The notes under the pieces: model-generated | Databases searched by the model: none | What the model was told of the DNA's origin: nothing | The model's input: only the letters and a program-made list of their open reading frames with translations | Program-made: the position numbers and the translations under genes | From: an uncultured Pseudomonadota bacterium | GTDB taxonomy: Bacteria; Myxococcota_A; UBA796; CAJQPC01 | Assembly: GCA_913060515.1 (NCBI GenBank) | Contig: CAJXRZ010000068.1 | Span: 1-34,200 of the forward strand | DNA length: 34,200 bases | Direction of reading: 5' to 3' | Part shown: positions 24,446 to 32,269 of the stretch, one piece after another | Layout of the letters: every line of letters begins with the position of its first letter | How positions within the stretch are numbered: position 1 is the stretch's first letter

Positions 24446-26143
24446 ATGGCCATCAGCAAGAAGAACAGCGGCGAATCTACGCGCATGCTGATCGCCATGG
24501 CACTGGTCATGGGCATCTTCTTTGCCTACCAGAGCTTCTTTGCGCCCCCTGCTCCCGTTGTGGAGCCGGTCGCTGAGACCCCGGTGGTCGATCCCTTGCA
24601 GCCCATCGTGCCCACGGTCGTGCCGAGCACGCCTGCGGTCGCCTCAATGGAGGCTGTGCCTGAGCGCACCCTGGATCTGACCACGCCTGAGATCCACGCG
24701 CCCCTGTCCTCCCATGGTGGCTCACCCCGTCAGCTTGAGCTGCCCAACGTGCCCGGTCCCCTTCAGGTGACCCCGATCTGGTTGGCCGCTTGGGAAGCCA
24801 TTCAAGGGGAGCGCAACTTCGGTGAGTGGTTCGCAGCCCCCTACGGTGAGGACCCCGGTACCGAGAAGATCACCTCTGAGAAGGCTGTGGTCTTGGCTGC
24901 TGGTACCGGCGCTGTGCGCGCCGAGGGCGAGTACTTCCTGGAGGGCTCCGGTCCCTGGGTCGCGACCCGCACCACCCCAGAAGGCCTTCGCCTGACCAAG
25001 ACCTGGGCCGCGACTGAGAACCCCAACGTTCTCTCGGTTCAGGTCGTCTGGGAGAACATCAGCCCCACCCCCGTGGCTGCTGAGCTTTGGGTCGGCAGCT
25101 ACGACCAACTCTCCGAGCCTGGCGGCATGATGAGCCGCTACGAGAGCCTGCGACAGGCCTTTGGCCACATCGACGGCGACCTGGAGACCCTGGAGAACAT
25201 CACCGACATCGACGAGGATGGACCCGAGGCCTTCGAAGGCGAAGTGGATTGGTTCGGCGTGGGCGACCGCTACTTCCTCTCCGTCGCCGTGATGGACCAG
25301 CCCGCCTGGGGCACCTTCGCCTTCGCCGGCGCAGAGGACGAGACCCACGGTGCCTTTGTCTCCAGCACCAAGACCATCCAGCCTGGCCAAACCGAAGAGC
25401 TGAACTTTCAGATCTACGCCGGCCAACGCAACATCCAGACCTTGGCAGACCTGGGTTCGGACTTGGACCAAGCGGTCAACCTTGGCTTCTTTGGCTTCTT
25501 TGCCCGTTGGTTGCTCAAGTACCTGATCTGGATTCATTCCCTGGTCGGCAACTGGGGCTTGGCCATCGTGCTGCTCACCGTCTCGGTCAAGGTGCTGTTC
25601 TTGCCCCTGACCAAGAAGAGCTTTGAGAGCAGCCAGAAGATGCAGGCGCTCCAGCCGCAGGTTCAGGAGCTCAAGGCCAAGTACGAGAACGACCCCCAGC
25701 GGGCCGGCCAAGAGCAGATGAAGCTCTTCCAGAAGGAGGGCGTCAACCCCATGTCGGGTTGCTTGCCCATGCTCATCCAGATGCCCGTCTGGTTTGCTCT
25801 CTTCACCGTGCTTCTGTACACCGCGGAGCTCTTCCACGCTGACTTCCTCATCTGGAAGGACCTGAGCGTTGTAGACCCCTTCGCAATCTTGCCGGCCATC
25901 GTCGGCACCATGATGCTGCTCCAGCAGCGCATGACCCCAACCAGCCCAGGGATGGACCCGAACCAGGCGCGCATGATGAAGCTCATGCCGCTGATCTTCG
26001 TGTTCTTTTACTTCACCTTCCCTGCTGGTCTCGCGATTTATTCGACCACCAACATCACCCTCTCTCTCTTGCAGATGTGGGTGATTCGACGCCGCCTGGC
26101 CAAGCCCCCACCGGGTGCCCCAGCGACGCTAGCCGCCAAGTAG
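24446..26143 (+). CDS. yidC: membrane protein insertase YidC
   Basis: The 565-residue inner-membrane insertase. Domain order: an N-terminal transmembrane segment (about 12-30), a large periplasmic beta-sandwich P1 domain (about 75-340, Gram-negative type), then a five-helix insertase core beginning near LLKYLIWIHSLVGNW. The cytoplasmic loop (ALQPQVQELKAKYENDPQRA) and EGVNPMSGCLPMLIQMPVW are diagnostic. In the hydrophilic groove the usual Arg (R366 in E. coli) is a Lys here (LTVSVKVLFLPLTKK), a conservative change. It starts right after the yidD stop and is followed after 14 bases by khpB. Confidence 0.98.
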   Translation: MAISKKNSGESTRMLIAMALVMGIFFAYQSFFAPPAPVVEPVAETPVVDPLQPIVPTVVPSTPAVASMEAVPERTLDLTTPEIHAPLSSHGGSPRQLELPNVPGPLQVTPIWLAAWEAIQGERNFGEWFAAPYGEDPGTEKITSEKAVVLAAGTGAVRAEGEYFLEGSGPWVATRTTPEGLRLTKTWAATENPNVLSVQVVWENISPTPVAAELWVGSYDQLSEPGGMMSRYESLRQAFGHIDGDLETLENITDIDEDGPEAFEGEVDWFGVGDRYFLSVAVMDQPAWGTFAFAGAEDETHGAFVSSTKTIQPGQTEELNFQIYAGQRNIQTLADLGSDLDQAVNLGFFGFFARWLLKYLIWIHSLVGNWGLAIVLLTVSVKVLFLPLTKKSFESSQKMQALQPQVQELKAKYENDPQRAGQEQMKLFQKEGVNPMSGCLPMLIQMPVWFALFTVLLYTAELFHADFLIWKDLSVVDPFAILPAIVGTMMLLQQRMTPTSPGMDPNQARMMKLMPLIFVFFYFTFPAGLAIYSTTNITLSLLQMWVIRRRLAKPPPGAPATLAAK

Positions 26144-26157
26144 AAACGGAGCTGAAC

Positions 26158-27075
26158 ATGATGCAGTACAACGAGGCCGCCCCGGAGGGCGCGCAGACCG
26201 TCACCACCATCGGCGAGGACGTGCAGAAGGCCGTCGCAGGTGCCGCAGCCGAGCTGGGTGTCCCCACGGACGCGATTCGCTACGAAGTGGACGTGAGCTA
26301 CTTCCGCAACGACGGTGGCGGCATGGTTCCCCGGGATGATGTTCGCATCATCGCTTGGGCCCGCGACATGGGCGAGGTCGAGGTCATGACCGACGCGACC
26401 GGTTGGGTCAAGACCCTGCTGGGCCACCTGGAGATCGAGGCGGAGACCACCGCACGCCTCCAGGGCAAGACCTGCCGCGTGGTGCTCTCCAAGGTGAGCG
26501 ATGCCGGCCGTCTGGTCGGCCGTCGCGGCCGCACCGTTCAGGGCATCGAGCACATGCTGAACATGGCAGTGGGTCCCGACCACGAGGACTTCACCTTCAA
26601 GATCGACATCGCCGACAAGCGCGAGCGTGAAGATCGTGACGAGGACCGCGGCGAGCGCCGTGAGCGCGGCGGCCGTGACGACCGTGGTGGCCGTGAGCGT
26701 GGCGGCCGTGACCGTGATGACCGAGGCGGCCGTGGTGGACGTGACCGTGATGACCGCGGTGGCCGTGGACGTGACCGCGACGACCGTGGCGGCCGTGGGC
26801 GTGACCGCGACGACCGTGGTGGCCGTGGTGGCCGCGGCAACGACCGTGACGGTGAGAAGCTGCGCCGCATGGCCCAGAAGATCATCGCCCGCGTCAAGGA
26901 GACCGGACAGGCTGAGCGCGTGCGCAAGGAGCTCAACGGCTACGACCGCCGCATCATCCACCTGGAAGCCCGCGAGCACGACGGCGTGGACACCCGCTCC
27001 ATCGGTGATGGCTCCTACAAGCAGATCGAGTTCTTCCCAAGCGGAGCTTCGGTCAAGGGCGACGGCGAGGAGTGA
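26158..27075 (+). CDS. khpB: RNA-binding protein KhpB/Jag (KH and R3H) with RGG-rich insert
   Basis: RNA-binding protein of 305 residues. ATG 26158 is chosen because GGAG lies six bases upstream and the open frame before it overlaps yidC. The N-terminus resembles the Jag_N domain (GEDVQKAVAGAAAELGVP), followed by a KH domain with the GxxG loop LVGRRGRTV near residues 119-125. The C-terminus is an R3H domain (LRRMAQKIIARVK through DRRIIHLEAREH and SIGDGSYKQIEFFP). Between them, about residues 155-233, lies a low-complexity stretch of Arg, Gly and Asp (units such as RDRDDRGGRG) that looks disordered, like the RGG boxes of eukaryotic RNA-binding proteins. KhpB works with KhpA and affects cell division and envelope genes in Firmicutes. 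The last four bases overlap mnmE. Confidence 0.93.
   Translation: MMQYNEAAPEGAQTVTTIGEDVQKAVAGAAAELGVPTDAIRYEVDVSYFRNDGGGMVPRDDVRIIAWARDMGEVEVMTDATGWVKTLLGHLEIEAETTARLQGKTCRVVLSKVSDAGRLVGRRGRTVQGIEHMLNMAVGPDHEDFTFKIDIADKREREDRDEDRGERRERGGRDDRGGRERGGRDRDDRGGRGGRDRDDRGGRGRDRDDRGGRGRDRDDRGGRGGRGNDRDGEKLRRMAQKIIARVKETGQAERVRKELNGYDRRIIHLEAREHDGVDTRSIGDGSYKQIEFFPSGASVKGDGEE
26620..26856 (+). repeat. RDD/RGG-coding tandem repeat in khpB
   Basis: Imperfect tandem units of about 24-30 bases such as CGTGACCGTGATGACCGC encode RDRDDRGGRG-like repeats. The units vary mostly at third codon positions, which argues for selection on the protein. Slippage here would change length in frame. Confidence 0.85.
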
Positions 27076-28415
27076 GCGCACGGGAGGGCACCCTCGTCGC
27101 CTGCGCGACCCCTTGGGGTCGTGGCGGCGTAGCCCTCCTTCGCCTCTCTGGGCCCCAGGCCCAGGCTGTGGCAGCGGCCCTCTCCAAGATTCCCGGAGGG
27201 TGGCCGCCCGCCCGCAGAGCCCGGTTGGCTCACTTTGTGGACGCCTCTGGTGCCATTGACACCGGTCTGCTGACCCACTTCCCTGGCCCCCGCAGCTACA
27301 CCGGCGAGGAGTTGGTCGAGCTGTCCTGCCACGGCAATCCCTTGATCGTCGAGCGCTTGTTGGCCGCGGCGATCACGGCGGGTGCCCGCATGGCGGAGCC
27401 TGGGGAGTTCACCCGGCGGGCCTTTCTGAACGGGCGCATGGATCTGACCCGTGCCGAGGCCGTCCTTCAGGCCATCGATGCCCAGTCCAGCGCCGGTCTG
27501 GCCATCGCACAGCAAGGTCTGGGAGGCGGGGTTCTCTCCCTGGCGGAGACCCTGGCCAACGCTCTGACCCAGGCCCTGGCAGAGCTGGAAGCGCGCCTGG
27601 ACTACCCGGCCGAGGACCTGACGCTGCAGGAAGATGCGGTGCTGGCAGAGGGTCTGTTGGCCATCGCAGCCAAGGCGCAGGCCGCAGCCGACACCTACGC
27701 CAGCGGCCGCATCTTGGTCGAGGGTGCCACCGTGGCCTTGGTGGGGCCGGTCAATGCAGGCAAGTCCAGCTTGTTCAACGCCTTGGGGGGCTCAGAGCGG
27801 GCTCTGGTCAGCGAGATCCCGGGCACCACACGAGACGTCTTGGAGCGCCGGGTTCGCTTGGGGCCGGTGGCTGTCACCCTGTTGGATACGGCCGGTCAAC
27901 GGGAGAACCCTGGAGAGATCGAGGCGGCGGGCATGGCCCTGGCTGAGCGCCTGGGCGCCAGCGCCGAGCTGGTGCTTGTGGTGGTTCCTGCACACGATCC
28001 GGAGCAGGCCCGTGCTGTCCTCGAGCGAACCGAAGGGCGCAGGCGCTTGTTGGTCGGCAACCACATGGATCGCCCGGGGGCCCAGTCTCAGGTGGATGGG
28101 ATTCCTCTCATTCCCACCGTTGCAGCCACTGGGCAAGGGGTGCCCGAGCTGGGTCAAGCCATCGCGGATGCTCTGGTTCAAGAGGAGCCGGGGAGCGCCT
28201 CGCTGATCATCGCCAGCCAGCGACAGCGGGATCTGCTCCTTGGGGTGGCCGAGGCGTGCCGGGAGTCTCACGAGGCTCTGCTGGGCCCCCTGGGCGTCGC
28301 GGTCTCCGCTCAGGTGCTCTACGGCGCCCTGGAGCGCCTGGACAAGCTCTCGGGCCGAGACACCCGCGAAGTGGTGCTCGACGCGCTCTTCAGCAGGTTT
28401 TGCATCGGCAAGTAG
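27072..28415 (+). CDS. mnmE: tRNA modification GTPase MnmE
   Basis: With MnmG it installs the carboxymethylaminomethyl group on U34 of certain tRNAs. The 447 residues begin at GTG 27072 (overlap GTGA with khpB). The N-terminal formyl-THF-binding domain shows GRGGVALLRLSG and GEFTRRAFLNGRMDLT; the G domain shows G1 GPVNAGKSS, G2 PGTTRD and G3 DTAG; the C-terminus is RFCIGK with the conserved Cys. G4 is unusual: NHMD instead of NKxD. mnmG is not adjacent. It closes the rpmH-rnpA-yidD-yidC-khpB-mnmE block. Confidence 0.97.
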   Translation: MSAREGTLVACATPWGRGGVALLRLSGPQAQAVAAALSKIPGGWPPARRARLAHFVDASGAIDTGLLTHFPGPRSYTGEELVELSCHGNPLIVERLLAAAITAGARMAEPGEFTRRAFLNGRMDLTRAEAVLQAIDAQSSAGLAIAQQGLGGGVLSLAETLANALTQALAELEARLDYPAEDLTLQEDAVLAEGLLAIAAKAQAAADTYASGRILVEGATVALVGPVNAGKSSLFNALGGSERALVSEIPGTTRDVLERRVRLGPVAVTLLDTAGQRENPGEIEAAGMALAERLGASAELVLVVVPAHDPEQARAVLERTEGRRRLLVGNHMDRPGAQSQVDGIPLIPTVAATGQGVPELGQAIADALVQEEPGSASLIIASQRQRDLLLGVAEACRESHEALLGPLGVAVSAQVLYGALERLDKLSGRDTREVVLDALFSRFCIGK

Positions 28416-28417
28416 GG

Positions 28418-28423
28418 CATGAT
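28418..28423 (+). promoter_or_regulatory. -10-like hexamer CATGAT
   Basis: CATGAT, then six bases, then ATG 28430 of the symporter, with no Shine-Dalgarno. The same spacing occurs at two other genes in the window, but the match to consensus is weak. Confidence 0.25.
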
Positions 28424-28429
28424 GCGGCC

Positions 28430-29707
28430 ATGTCCATGTCTCCCGAGCGCAAGCGCGACCTTGTCCTGACCCTGCTGATCTTCGCCGGAATGGTGTTGGC
28501 CCTGCTGTATGGCTGGGGGGCCCAACGCAGCCCCCTCCTGCTCAGCGCCTTGCCCTGGTTCTCTTGGATGGGGGTGCTCTTTAAGCAGCTCCTGATGGTC
28601 ATCATCTACCCCCTGGTCTTGGCCAGCATGGTGGTGGGCGTGGTGAACCTGGGCGACATCCGCAAGGTCGGTGGCCTGGCCGGAAAGGGCCTGCTCTACT
28701 TCATGACCACCACGGCTCTGGCTGTGGCTCTGGGCTTGATCCTGGTCAACGTCTTCAACCCGGGCGAGGGCGTCAACCTGGACCTTGGTCAGCCCCCAGA
28801 GGACTTGGTCGCGCACGAGTTTGGCCCCTTCTTCCTGGAGATGCTCAAGAACACCTTCAAGAACCCCTTCAAGTCTCTGGCCCAAGGGGACGTGCTCGCC
28901 ATCCTCAGCTTCGGCCTGTTGCTGGGCGCAGTGACCTCCACTCTGGGGGACGCTGGCAAGCCCGTCGCGCGCTTCTTTGAGGGTCTAAACCAAGCCATGA
29001 TGCGCCTGACGGACTGGGTGATGTGGCTGGCCCCCATTGGGGTGTTCGCGCTGCTGGCCGAGGTCGTCGCGCTCCAGGGCTTCGAGGCCGTCTACGCCCT
29101 CAAGGACTACGTCTTTGTGGTGCTCTTGGGGCTGGGGCTTCACGGTTTTGTGGTGCTGCCGCTGCTGGGTTGGATCCTGGGCGGGGTCAGTCCCCTCAAG
29201 CTCTTTGCAGGCTTGCGTCGGCCCTTGGCTGTGGCCTTCTCCACCGCCTCCTCTGCAGCCACCCTGCCCGTCACCATGGACGCTGTCGTCGAGGATCTGG
29301 GGGTCAAGCCTCGGGTCGCCGGCTTTGTGTTGCCTCTGGGCGCCACGGTCAACATGGACGGCACCGCACTCTACGAGTCTGTGGCCGTGCTCTTCATCGC
29401 CCAGGTCATGGGCGTAGAGCTCACCTTTGGGGAGCAGGTGGTGGTCTTTCTGACCGCGACCACCGCCGCTGTAGGCGCCGCTGGCATTCCTGGCGCGGGC
29501 TTGATCACCATGACCCTGGTGCTCGGTGCGGTGGGTCTCCCCATCGAGGGCATCGGACTTATCTTGGCGGTGGACCGCCTCTTGGACATGGTGCGCACCA
29601 GCGTCAATGTGGCCGGAGATGCTACGGGAGCGGTGATTTTGAACCGCTTTACTCCGGCCGATCCTGAGCTGGATGGTCCGCCCCCGACCGAGTCCATCGC
29701 GGCCTAA
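28430..29707 (+). CDS. dicarboxylate/amino acid:cation symporter (SDF family)
   Basis: Inner-membrane secondary transporter of the GltP/DctA family, 425 residues from ATG 28430 (a second ATG lies at 28436). Hydrophobic segments run through most of the protein. Diagnostic motifs are the HP1 serine-rich FSTASSAATLPVT, TM7 NMDGTALYE, HP2 AAGIPGAGLITM, and TM8 DRLLDMVRTSVNVAGD. The last keeps the Asp, Arg, Asn and Asp that in GltPh (D394, R397, N401, D405) bind aspartate and sodium. Glutamate or aspartate uptake with Na+ or H+ is thus more likely than C4-dicarboxylate alone. It lies 14 bases after mnmE and may be co-transcribed. Next comes gshB, which uses glutamate-derived gamma-glutamylcysteine. 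Confidence 0.92.
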   Translation: MSMSPERKRDLVLTLLIFAGMVLALLYGWGAQRSPLLLSALPWFSWMGVLFKQLLMVIIYPLVLASMVVGVVNLGDIRKVGGLAGKGLLYFMTTTALAVALGLILVNVFNPGEGVNLDLGQPPEDLVAHEFGPFFLEMLKNTFKNPFKSLAQGDVLAILSFGLLLGAVTSTLGDAGKPVARFFEGLNQAMMRLTDWVMWLAPIGVFALLAEVVALQGFEAVYALKDYVFVVLLGLGLHGFVVLPLLGWILGGVSPLKLFAGLRRPLAVAFSTASSAATLPVTMDAVVEDLGVKPRVAGFVLPLGATVNMDGTALYESVAVLFIAQVMGVELTFGEQVVVFLTATTAAVGAAGIPGAGLITMTLVLGAVGLPIEGIGLILAVDRLLDMVRTSVNVAGDATGAVILNRFTPADPELDGPPPTESIAA

Positions 29708-29762
29708 TCGTCCCTTCCTGAAAGCCCAGCCCGCATCCTAGCGTTCCCCATCTGGAGACCCC

Positions 29763-30722
29763 TTGTCTGAGCCCCTTCGCATCCTCTTCGTCATGGACCC
29801 CGTCGACAGCATCGACCCTGCGGGCGACTCTACCTACCTGCTCATGCAGGAGGCCCACGACCGTGGCCAGCAGGTCGCTTGGTGCGAGGCCAGCGAGCTC
29901 TACGTGGATCGGCAGATCCCCATGGCGCACATCCACCCGGTCTCGGTGCACCGAGAGGCGCCCTATTTCCGGCCTCGCTGCGAGCCACACCACACCGAGC
30001 TGAAGACCTTTGATGCGGTGTGGATGCGCAAAGATCCCCCCTTCGACATGGACTACATCTTCTCCACCTACATCTTGGATTTGGTGCTGCCGACCACCGT
30101 TGTGCTCAACGACCCACGCAGCATCAAGAACTCGAATGAGAAGATGGTCGCCCTGCAGTACCCCGAGCTCTCCCCGGGCACGATGGTCACCAACAGCCTG
30201 GCGCAGATCAAAGAATTCGCCACCCGCTATGACCGCATCGTGCTCAAGCCCTGGGACGGGAACGGTGGCCGCGGTGTGGTCGTCACCCACGCCGGCGACA
30301 AGAACCTGGGCTCTCTGGGTGACCTGCTCACCGACGAGGGCCGCGCGTACTGCATCGCACAGCAATACCTGCCCCAAATCACCACCGGGGACAAGCGCAT
30401 CATCCTGGTTGATGGGGAGCCTGTGGGCGCCTTTTTGCGGGTGCCCGGCGCCGATGATCACCGCGGCAACATGCACGTTGGGGCCACCGTTCAGGCCTGT
30501 GAGATGAGCGAGGCGGACGAGCGGATCTGCGCGGCCATCGCACCGCGCTTGAAGGAAGAGGGGCTGCTCTTCGTCGGTATCGACGTGATTGGCACCTTCC
30601 TCACCGAGATCAACGTCACCTCTCCCACGGGCTTGCACGAAGTGCGTCAGCTCACGGGGGTTCGGCTGGAAAAGTTGATCACAGACAAAGTAGAGGCCAT
30701 GGTGGCCGTGAAGAGGAGCTAG
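29763..30722 (+). CDS. gshB: glutathione synthetase
   Basis: Joins gamma-glutamylcysteine and glycine with ATP to make glutathione. The 319 residues match the 316 of E. coli. The start is TTG 29763, with GGAG five bases upstream. The N-terminal domain has LRILFVMDPVDSI and VWMRKDPPFDMDYI; the ATP-grasp part has LKPWDGNGGRGV, YLPQITTGDKRIILVDG and FVGIDVIGTFLTEINVTSPTG, the last with metal-binding Glu and Asn. No gshA is visible, so the first step is encoded elsewhere. A rare TTG start suggests modest translation. Confidence 0.96.
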   Translation: MSEPLRILFVMDPVDSIDPAGDSTYLLMQEAHDRGQQVAWCEASELYVDRQIPMAHIHPVSVHREAPYFRPRCEPHHTELKTFDAVWMRKDPPFDMDYIFSTYILDLVLPTTVVLNDPRSIKNSNEKMVALQYPELSPGTMVTNSLAQIKEFATRYDRIVLKPWDGNGGRGVVVTHAGDKNLGSLGDLLTDEGRAYCIAQQYLPQITTGDKRIILVDGEPVGAFLRVPGADDHRGNMHVGATVQACEMSEADERICAAIAPRLKEEGLLFVGIDVIGTFLTEINVTSPTGLHEVRQLTGVRLEKLITDKVEAMVAVKRS

Positions 30723-30727
30723 ACCCG

Positions 30728-31939
30728 ATGACTGCCCTGATCCTGCTCTCCAGCTTGGTTTTTGCCCAGGACGACGAGTCTTTGGACGGTGAGAGAATCT
30801 CCGAGAGCACGCCGGCTCTGCGTTTGGGTCCCAGCGCCGCGCCGCCGCCCATCTCCGTGAGCGCGGCCAGCGGCAAGTGGCCCAGCACCGTGGCGGCTGG
30901 CGCCAAGGCTCTGGATCTGGAAGAGGACTTTGTGGGCGGCTGCTACGAGGCGGCCCAGTTCCTCTACAAGCGCGACTACAGCGCTGCCCGCACCAAGTTT
31001 GGGAAGGTGGAGAAGGGATACCCCAACCGCGGGGTTGGTCACGTGGGCCTGGTCATGGTGCTCCAGGCCAACATGATGGAGAACTCCGACTTCGCCGGCG
31101 AGGCCAACTACAAGAAGCACAGCGCCGCAGCGATCGAAGAGCTGGAGCTGGCCCTGACCCGTCCCGGCCAGCAGGCCTGGGAGAACTTTCTGCTCGGCGC
31201 CATGCACGGCATCTCCGCCATCCATGTGATGCGCCGGGGCGACTATCTGCCGGCCATCAACAAGGGCCTGACCGCCATCGGGCACATCGATCAGGTGCGC
31301 GTCCAGGCCCCCGACTTCAAAGACATCCTGCTCTTTGACGGCCTGTGGGACTACTGGAAGAGCAGCATCTCTCTGTCCTCCAAGGCCATCCCCGACGAGG
31401 ACAACCGGGTGCGCGGCATCAAGCTGATGAAGCAAGCCGAGCGCGAGGCCACCTTCATGGGGCCCGGCGCCAGCCTGTCCCTGGCCTACACCTACATCGA
31501 GGAGAAGGACTTCGAGTCCGCTCTGGCCGAGACCGGCCGAAACAACAGGGCCTACCCGCACAACGTCATCAACAACATGGTGCATGCCCGGAACTTCTTG
31601 TACCTGCGCCGCTACGACGACACCCTGCGTACCCTCAAGCAGGTCGTCGCCGATGACCCGGACAACGAGCGCGCTCACTACTACTTCGCGACCACCTACC
31701 TGCGAAAGGGTGAGCTGAAGATTGCCGAGACCCACATCGACACCTACTTGGCCTTTGATGGGATCGACGACTACCACCGGGCCCAGGCCCAGTCCCGCAA
31801 GGCCGACATCGCCTACAAGCGCAAGGACTACAGCACCGCCGAGAGCTGGTACAAGACCGCGGTCAAGACCGACGGCTACAAGCCCGCCAAGCGCCGCTTG
31901 GACAAGCTCAAGCAGATGAAGAAGGACGGAAAGTACTGA
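30728..31939 (+). CDS. exported TPR-repeat protein
   Basis: Protein of 403 residues with a short Sec signal (MTALILLSSLVFA, cleavage before QDDES). After an Ala/Pro/Ser-rich linker, helical repeats fill residues 55-400, with clear TPR units toward the end (NNRAYPHNVINNMVHARNFL, ADDPDNERAHYYFATTYL, IAYKRKDYSTAESWYKTAV). TPR solenoids mediate protein contacts; here probably in the periplasm. It starts five bases after the gshB stop and overlaps the Dabb gene by one base, so the three genes form an operon. The partner is unknown. Confidence 0.85.
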   Translation: MTALILLSSLVFAQDDESLDGERISESTPALRLGPSAAPPPISVSAASGKWPSTVAAGAKALDLEEDFVGGCYEAAQFLYKRDYSAARTKFGKVEKGYPNRGVGHVGLVMVLQANMMENSDFAGEANYKKHSAAAIEELELALTRPGQQAWENFLLGAMHGISAIHVMRRGDYLPAINKGLTAIGHIDQVRVQAPDFKDILLFDGLWDYWKSSISLSSKAIPDEDNRVRGIKLMKQAEREATFMGPGASLSLAYTYIEEKDFESALAETGRNNRAYPHNVINNMVHARNFLYLRRYDDTLRTLKQVVADDPDNERAHYYFATTYLRKGELKIAETHIDTYLAFDGIDDYHRAQAQSRKADIAYKRKDYSTAESWYKTAVKTDGYKPAKRRLDKLKQMKKDGKY

Positions 31940-32214
31940 TGCTGACCCACGTTGTGTTGTTCAAGTTCGCCGATCCCGCCGCCGCCAAGACGGCCGCCGC
32001 CAAGCTGGCTGCCATGGAGGGACGCATCGAGACTCTGCGCGGCATCGAGGTCGGACTGGACGTCTCCAAGTCTGCCCGCTCCTTCGATGTGGCTCTGATC
32101 ACGCGCTTTGACGACCAGGCGGGTCTGGCGGCCTACGCGGTTCACCCCGTGCACCTGGAAGTGGTGGCCTACATCAAGGCCAACGCCGAGAAGAGCATCG
32201 TCGTGGACTTTTGA
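31939..32214 (+). CDS. Dabb-domain (stress-responsive A/B barrel) protein
   Basis: A 91-residue protein that fills a single dimeric alpha/beta-barrel domain. It begins MLTHVVLFKFADPAAAKTA and contains LRGIEVGLDVS, FDVALITRFDDQAGLAAY and HPVHLEVVAYI, the usual Dabb pattern with a His near the pocket. Members of the family are small enzymes or ligand binders, often of unknown role. It shares TGATG with the TPR gene, and a strong hairpin follows its stop. Confidence 0.9.
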   Translation: MLTHVVLFKFADPAAAKTAAAKLAAMEGRIETLRGIEVGLDVSKSARSFDVALITRFDDQAGLAAYAVHPVHLEVVAYIKANAEKSIVVDF

Positions 32215-32218
32215 CTAG

Positions 32219-32253
32219 GCCGCGCTCCCCTAGCGCGGCGTTCCCCGCGTTTT
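32219..32253 (+). terminator. terminator hairpins after the Dabb gene
   Basis: GCCGCGCT (32219-32226) pairs with AGCGCGGC (32232-32239) around CCCCT. A competing stem, CGCGG (32234-32238) with CCGCG (32245-32249), is followed by TTTT (32250-32253). Together they probably end the gshB operon, facing the convergent P450 gene. Confidence 0.65.
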
Positions 32254-32269
32254 GTCGCATCTCCACGGT

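Noticed and set aside
26038-27081. 347-residue minus-strand frame rich in Thr/Val/Ala opposite khpB
   Set aside because: Its low-complexity part is the complement of the khpB RGG repeat; KH and R3H motifs prove the plus strand.
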